This document shows, piece after piece, positions 61,918 to 64,000 of a DNA stretch of 64,000 nt. The notes under the pieces were generated by a model. That model saw only the letters and a program-made list of their open reading frames with translations. It was not told the DNA's origin and did not search any database. The DNA is from Epithemia pelagica (Eukaryota > Bacillariophyta > Bacillariophyceae > Surirellales > Surirellaceae), in NCBI GenBank assembly GCA_946965045.2, contig OX337228.1:4650001-4714000 (forward strand), given 5' to 3'. The translations under genes and the position numbers were made by a program. Positions within the stretch are counted from its first letter, which is position 1; every line of letters begins with the position of its first letter.

Positions 61918-63993
61918 TCACAAAGACGCTAGATCTCCCTCAGTGTCTTCGTCACTTCTTCCCAGTACACGTGCGTATCGCTCTTTGTAACGGTTGTCGT
62001 AGCTATCGTCATCGTCATCGCCCATTGAATACAAGGACCTCGATGCCGACTGATCAATCCGACTAAAACTCCAGGAGCCACCAAGTCTGGGAAGTCCACT
62101 GGATTCGCTTTCGCTGTCCCGTCTCTTTCGATTCTTGCGTCGCCTACTTGTACTGGTTGAAGTACTGCTTTGACTTCCGTGCGAGGAATTCCCATCTGTT
62201 TCCGATGGCAAGTGCACCATCTTCTCATCTGGAGATGAGTTCGACTCCGCTGCAACAGGCTCACTAGGATTGGCCCTCTTGCGTATCCCCATTCCAACTC
62301 CCATGAAAGGCCAGGATTTTGATGATGTAGCATCAGACTCGTCTTGTTCCGTCCTGTTGCGTTTCCATGCCCGAACTCCCATTATTCCAGCAGCGATTAA
62401 TCCACCCAAGGCAAAAAGAAGCAGAACAATTTGCCATCCACTCATGGAGTCACTGTCATCGCCTTTTTCGTTATCAAGAGAGTTGCTCAAGCCATCCACA
62501 GACTGCTGTTTTGATGGTTGGAGCGATGGTTCCTCTGTTGCGACTGACGGGTTTATGCTTGGGGAACCCACATGACCGTCAATATCATCATCGGTTCTGT
62601 TTTCAGTGTTATTGTATACACTAGGACTATTCAGTGGTGACAACCCTTCATCGGTTGAATATGGCGAGGGACGCGTTGTCGGCCATTGTGTAGGCCATTG
62701 TGTAGGCCATTGTGTCGGAATTTTGCTTGGTCTTCGACGCCGACTTGGTTGAACGCTTGGTCTAACAGTGGTTGGTAATAGAGTTGATATGAAGCTTGGC
62801 TGCGGCGTCGAATCCTCCGAGAGCGTGTTCTGAAAATTTGGTGTTCGGGTGGGAGCTATGGTTGGTCTCCGTGTTGGAAATTTACTATAAGTCGTCGATG
62901 GAGCACTTGATACGCCGGAAGGGTTCTTTGTAGTGATCGGTGCAATGGTTGGAGAGCGAGACGGGGGTATTGTTGGTGAGGGATTCGGGAGAACTGCTTC
63001 TTTGGATGGCTGTAAGCTTGGGTCTAAGGTGGGACCAGATGTAGGTTCTTCTGTCGTGGGCGAGGCCGAAGGTTCACGGGTGGGAGCCTGAGTTAGACTT
63101 TGGGTGCGTAATGATTCTTCTGTGGGAGACGATGTTAATTTGACCGATGGAGTTTGGGTCGGTTCTTCTGATGGTGTGGAAGAAGGTTCTTCTGATGGTG
63201 TGGAAGATGGTAGACTGCTTTTGCTTGGCAGTGCGCTGGGAAAAAGGGTGGGTGTTGCACTAGGTCCGGATGTAGGGTCCAGGGATGGTACAATACTGGG
63301 AAGCATGGAAGGAGCAGAACTTTGGGAGGGCAGGACACTTGGCGTTCTAGTCGGAGCCTCTGTTGGTGAAGCGGATGGAAACGTACTTGGTTGATTGGAT
63401 GGGGTATTTGTTGGATCATGGGTCGGTGACGAAGTAGGGGTACCAGAAGGTTGTTCACTAGGTGTAGCGCTTGGTTGGGCACTAACGGTAGGGACTGAAC
63501 TTGGGGCTGCACTTTGACTGGGTTGGGCCGAAACTGTAGGCACTAGACTGGGCATGTCACTTGGCGTCCCTGTGGGTGTAGCAGTTGAAGGGGCGTAGGT
63601 CGCAGAGGTTGGGTCCAATCCAACAAAGGACTCTGGGGAAGACGGCGAACTTGCGGCGGGAGACAAAGCGGGAGAAGCAACTGGAGATGAAAGCAGCCAC
63701 TCTCGAATGTTACATGTTTCACTGGTAAAAATGGTGGTTAAGTTTCCACAAGTCGCAGCAATCGAAACTGTACAGGGCCACATTTCTGCTATCGAAACAT
63801 CCTGAATCTCGCAACCACTAGGAACTGTCAAGTTTTCTCTCAGTAGCCATGTCGATGACTGGTTCTTTCCTTGATTGGCGAACAAAGCCATGCCATTTTG
63901 TGCACTCATCGCAAACACAGCGTCTGATAAGCCTGCCTTGTTGTATATTGCACCGAGTTTGACAGCGGTGGTGCGAGTCGACAATTGAGGCAT
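61918..63993 (-). CDS. Ser/Pro/Thr repeat membrane protein (5' end beyond window)
   Basis: At least 691 residues. The frame has no stop to the window edge (64000) and the first visible Met (63993) is not followed by a signal peptide, so the true start probably lies outside. An ordered Cys-containing region (about 20-95, with LTVPSGCEIQDVSIAEMWPC) precedes about 400 residues of PSxxPS/PTxxPS repeats. Then comes one membrane segment (about 510-533, WQIVLLLFALGGLIAAGIMG) with a basic stop RAWKRNR, and a Ser/Asp-rich tail with RRRKNRKRR and MGDDDDDSY. Similar in style to the secreted protein at 18748 but membrane-anchored, so probably a cell-surface or cell-wall-linked protein. The run TQWPTQWPTQWPT comes from a 15-bp tandem repeat near 62685-62720. 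Confidence 0.75.
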   Translation of the reverse strand: MPQLSTRTTAVKLGAIYNKAGLSDAVFAMSAQNGMALFANQGKNQSSTWLLRENLTVPSGCEIQDVSIAEMWPCTVSIAATCGNLTTIFTSETCNIREWLLSSPVASPALSPAASSPSSPESFVGLDPTSATYAPSTATPTGTPSDMPSLVPTVSAQPSQSAAPSSVPTVSAQPSATPSEQPSGTPTSSPTHDPTNTPSNQPSTFPSASPTEAPTRTPSVLPSQSSAPSMLPSIVPSLDPTSGPSATPTLFPSALPSKSSLPSSTPSEEPSSTPSEEPTQTPSVKLTSSPTEESLRTQSLTQAPTREPSASPTTEEPTSGPTLDPSLQPSKEAVLPNPSPTIPPSRSPTIAPITTKNPSGVSSAPSTTYSKFPTRRPTIAPTRTPNFQNTLSEDSTPQPSFISTLLPTTVRPSVQPSRRRRPSKIPTQWPTQWPTQWPTTRPSPYSTDEGLSPLNSPSVYNNTENRTDDDIDGHVGSPSINPSVATEEPSLQPSKQQSVDGLSNSLDNEKGDDSDSMSGWQIVLLLFALGGLIAAGIMGVRAWKRNRTEQDESDATSSKSWPFMGVGMGIRKRANPSEPVAAESNSSPDEKMVHLPSETDGNSSHGSQSSTSTSTSRRRKNRKRRDSESESSGLPRLGGSWSFSRIDQSASRSLYSMGDDDDDSYDNRYKERYARVLGRSDEDTEGDLASL

Positions 63994-64000
63994 TGTCTGT

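Noticed and set aside
1-64000. CRISPR array, bacterial operons, phage or plasmid features
   Set aside because: Introns, targeting peptides and gene families are eukaryotic; no regularly spaced identical repeats with unique spacers occur, and the only spaced repeats are coding arrays, LTRs and transposon ends.

Overview
The window is nuclear DNA of a photosynthetic stramenopile, most likely a raphid pennate diatom. Four things point there: short GT-AG introns (about 71 to 218 nt) in otherwise intron-poor genes; ER-type signal peptides followed by an aromatic residue (the diatom plastid-import signature) on lipoyl synthase and an Mpv17-family protein; very long secreted Ser/Pro 'PSxSPS' repeat proteins; and a CoDi-type Ty1/copia retrotransposon. 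The species cannot be named from the sequence alone.

Layout. 1-8 kb: a ubiquitin-like/PI4K-gamma-type kinase (+), an inositol monophosphatase-like gene (-) and a USP22/Ubp8-like deubiquitinase (+); the last two diverge from a 133-bp promoter. 8.1-10 kb: a two-exon type I membrane protein (-) whose C-terminus is altered by a 29-bp tandem duplication. 10.9-18.0 kb: a complete copia element (-) with identical 174-bp LTRs, gag and pol in one frame split by a single TGA, and a tRNA-like sequence in the leader. 18.7-23.1 kb: a 1,464-residue secreted repeat protein. 23.6-26.1 kb: a CDP-diacylglycerol synthase. 26.7-28.9 kb: a GARP/SHLQKYR transcription factor (-). 30-32.2 kb: two unknown genes. 32.5-34.5 kb: a five-exon MFS transporter (-). 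35.3-36.4 kb: a two-exon Mpv17/PMP22 protein (-). 37.1-38.4 kb: plastid-type lipoyl synthase (-). 39.1-40.2 kb: a Cys-rich type I membrane protein. 40.5-43.0 kb: two disordered proteins. 45.0-49.2 kb: a CLEC16A/FPL-domain protein. 49.3-50.9 kb: PEX3 (-). 51.0-53.1 kb: nested non-autonomous DNA transposons. 53.2-55.5 kb: an acidic membrane-associated unknown. 55.7-56.9 kb: a RapZ C-terminal-domain protein (-), divergent from MAD1 (57.2-59.3 kb). 60.0-60.8 kb: another Harbinger-like MITE, then a small repeat gene. The right edge holds a partial Ser/Pro repeat membrane protein (-).

The genes are unrelated housekeeping functions: phosphoinositide and phospholipid metabolism, SAGA-type deubiquitination, lipoate synthesis, peroxisome biogenesis, endosome/autophagy and the spindle checkpoint. 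There is no operon-like cluster. The unusual biology is in the mobile and repeat DNA: a young copia copy with an odd leader and gag-pol junction, a three-member nested MITE block with strong palindromes, and a recurrent CCTAGG / TAGGAGTA motif in many gaps between genes.
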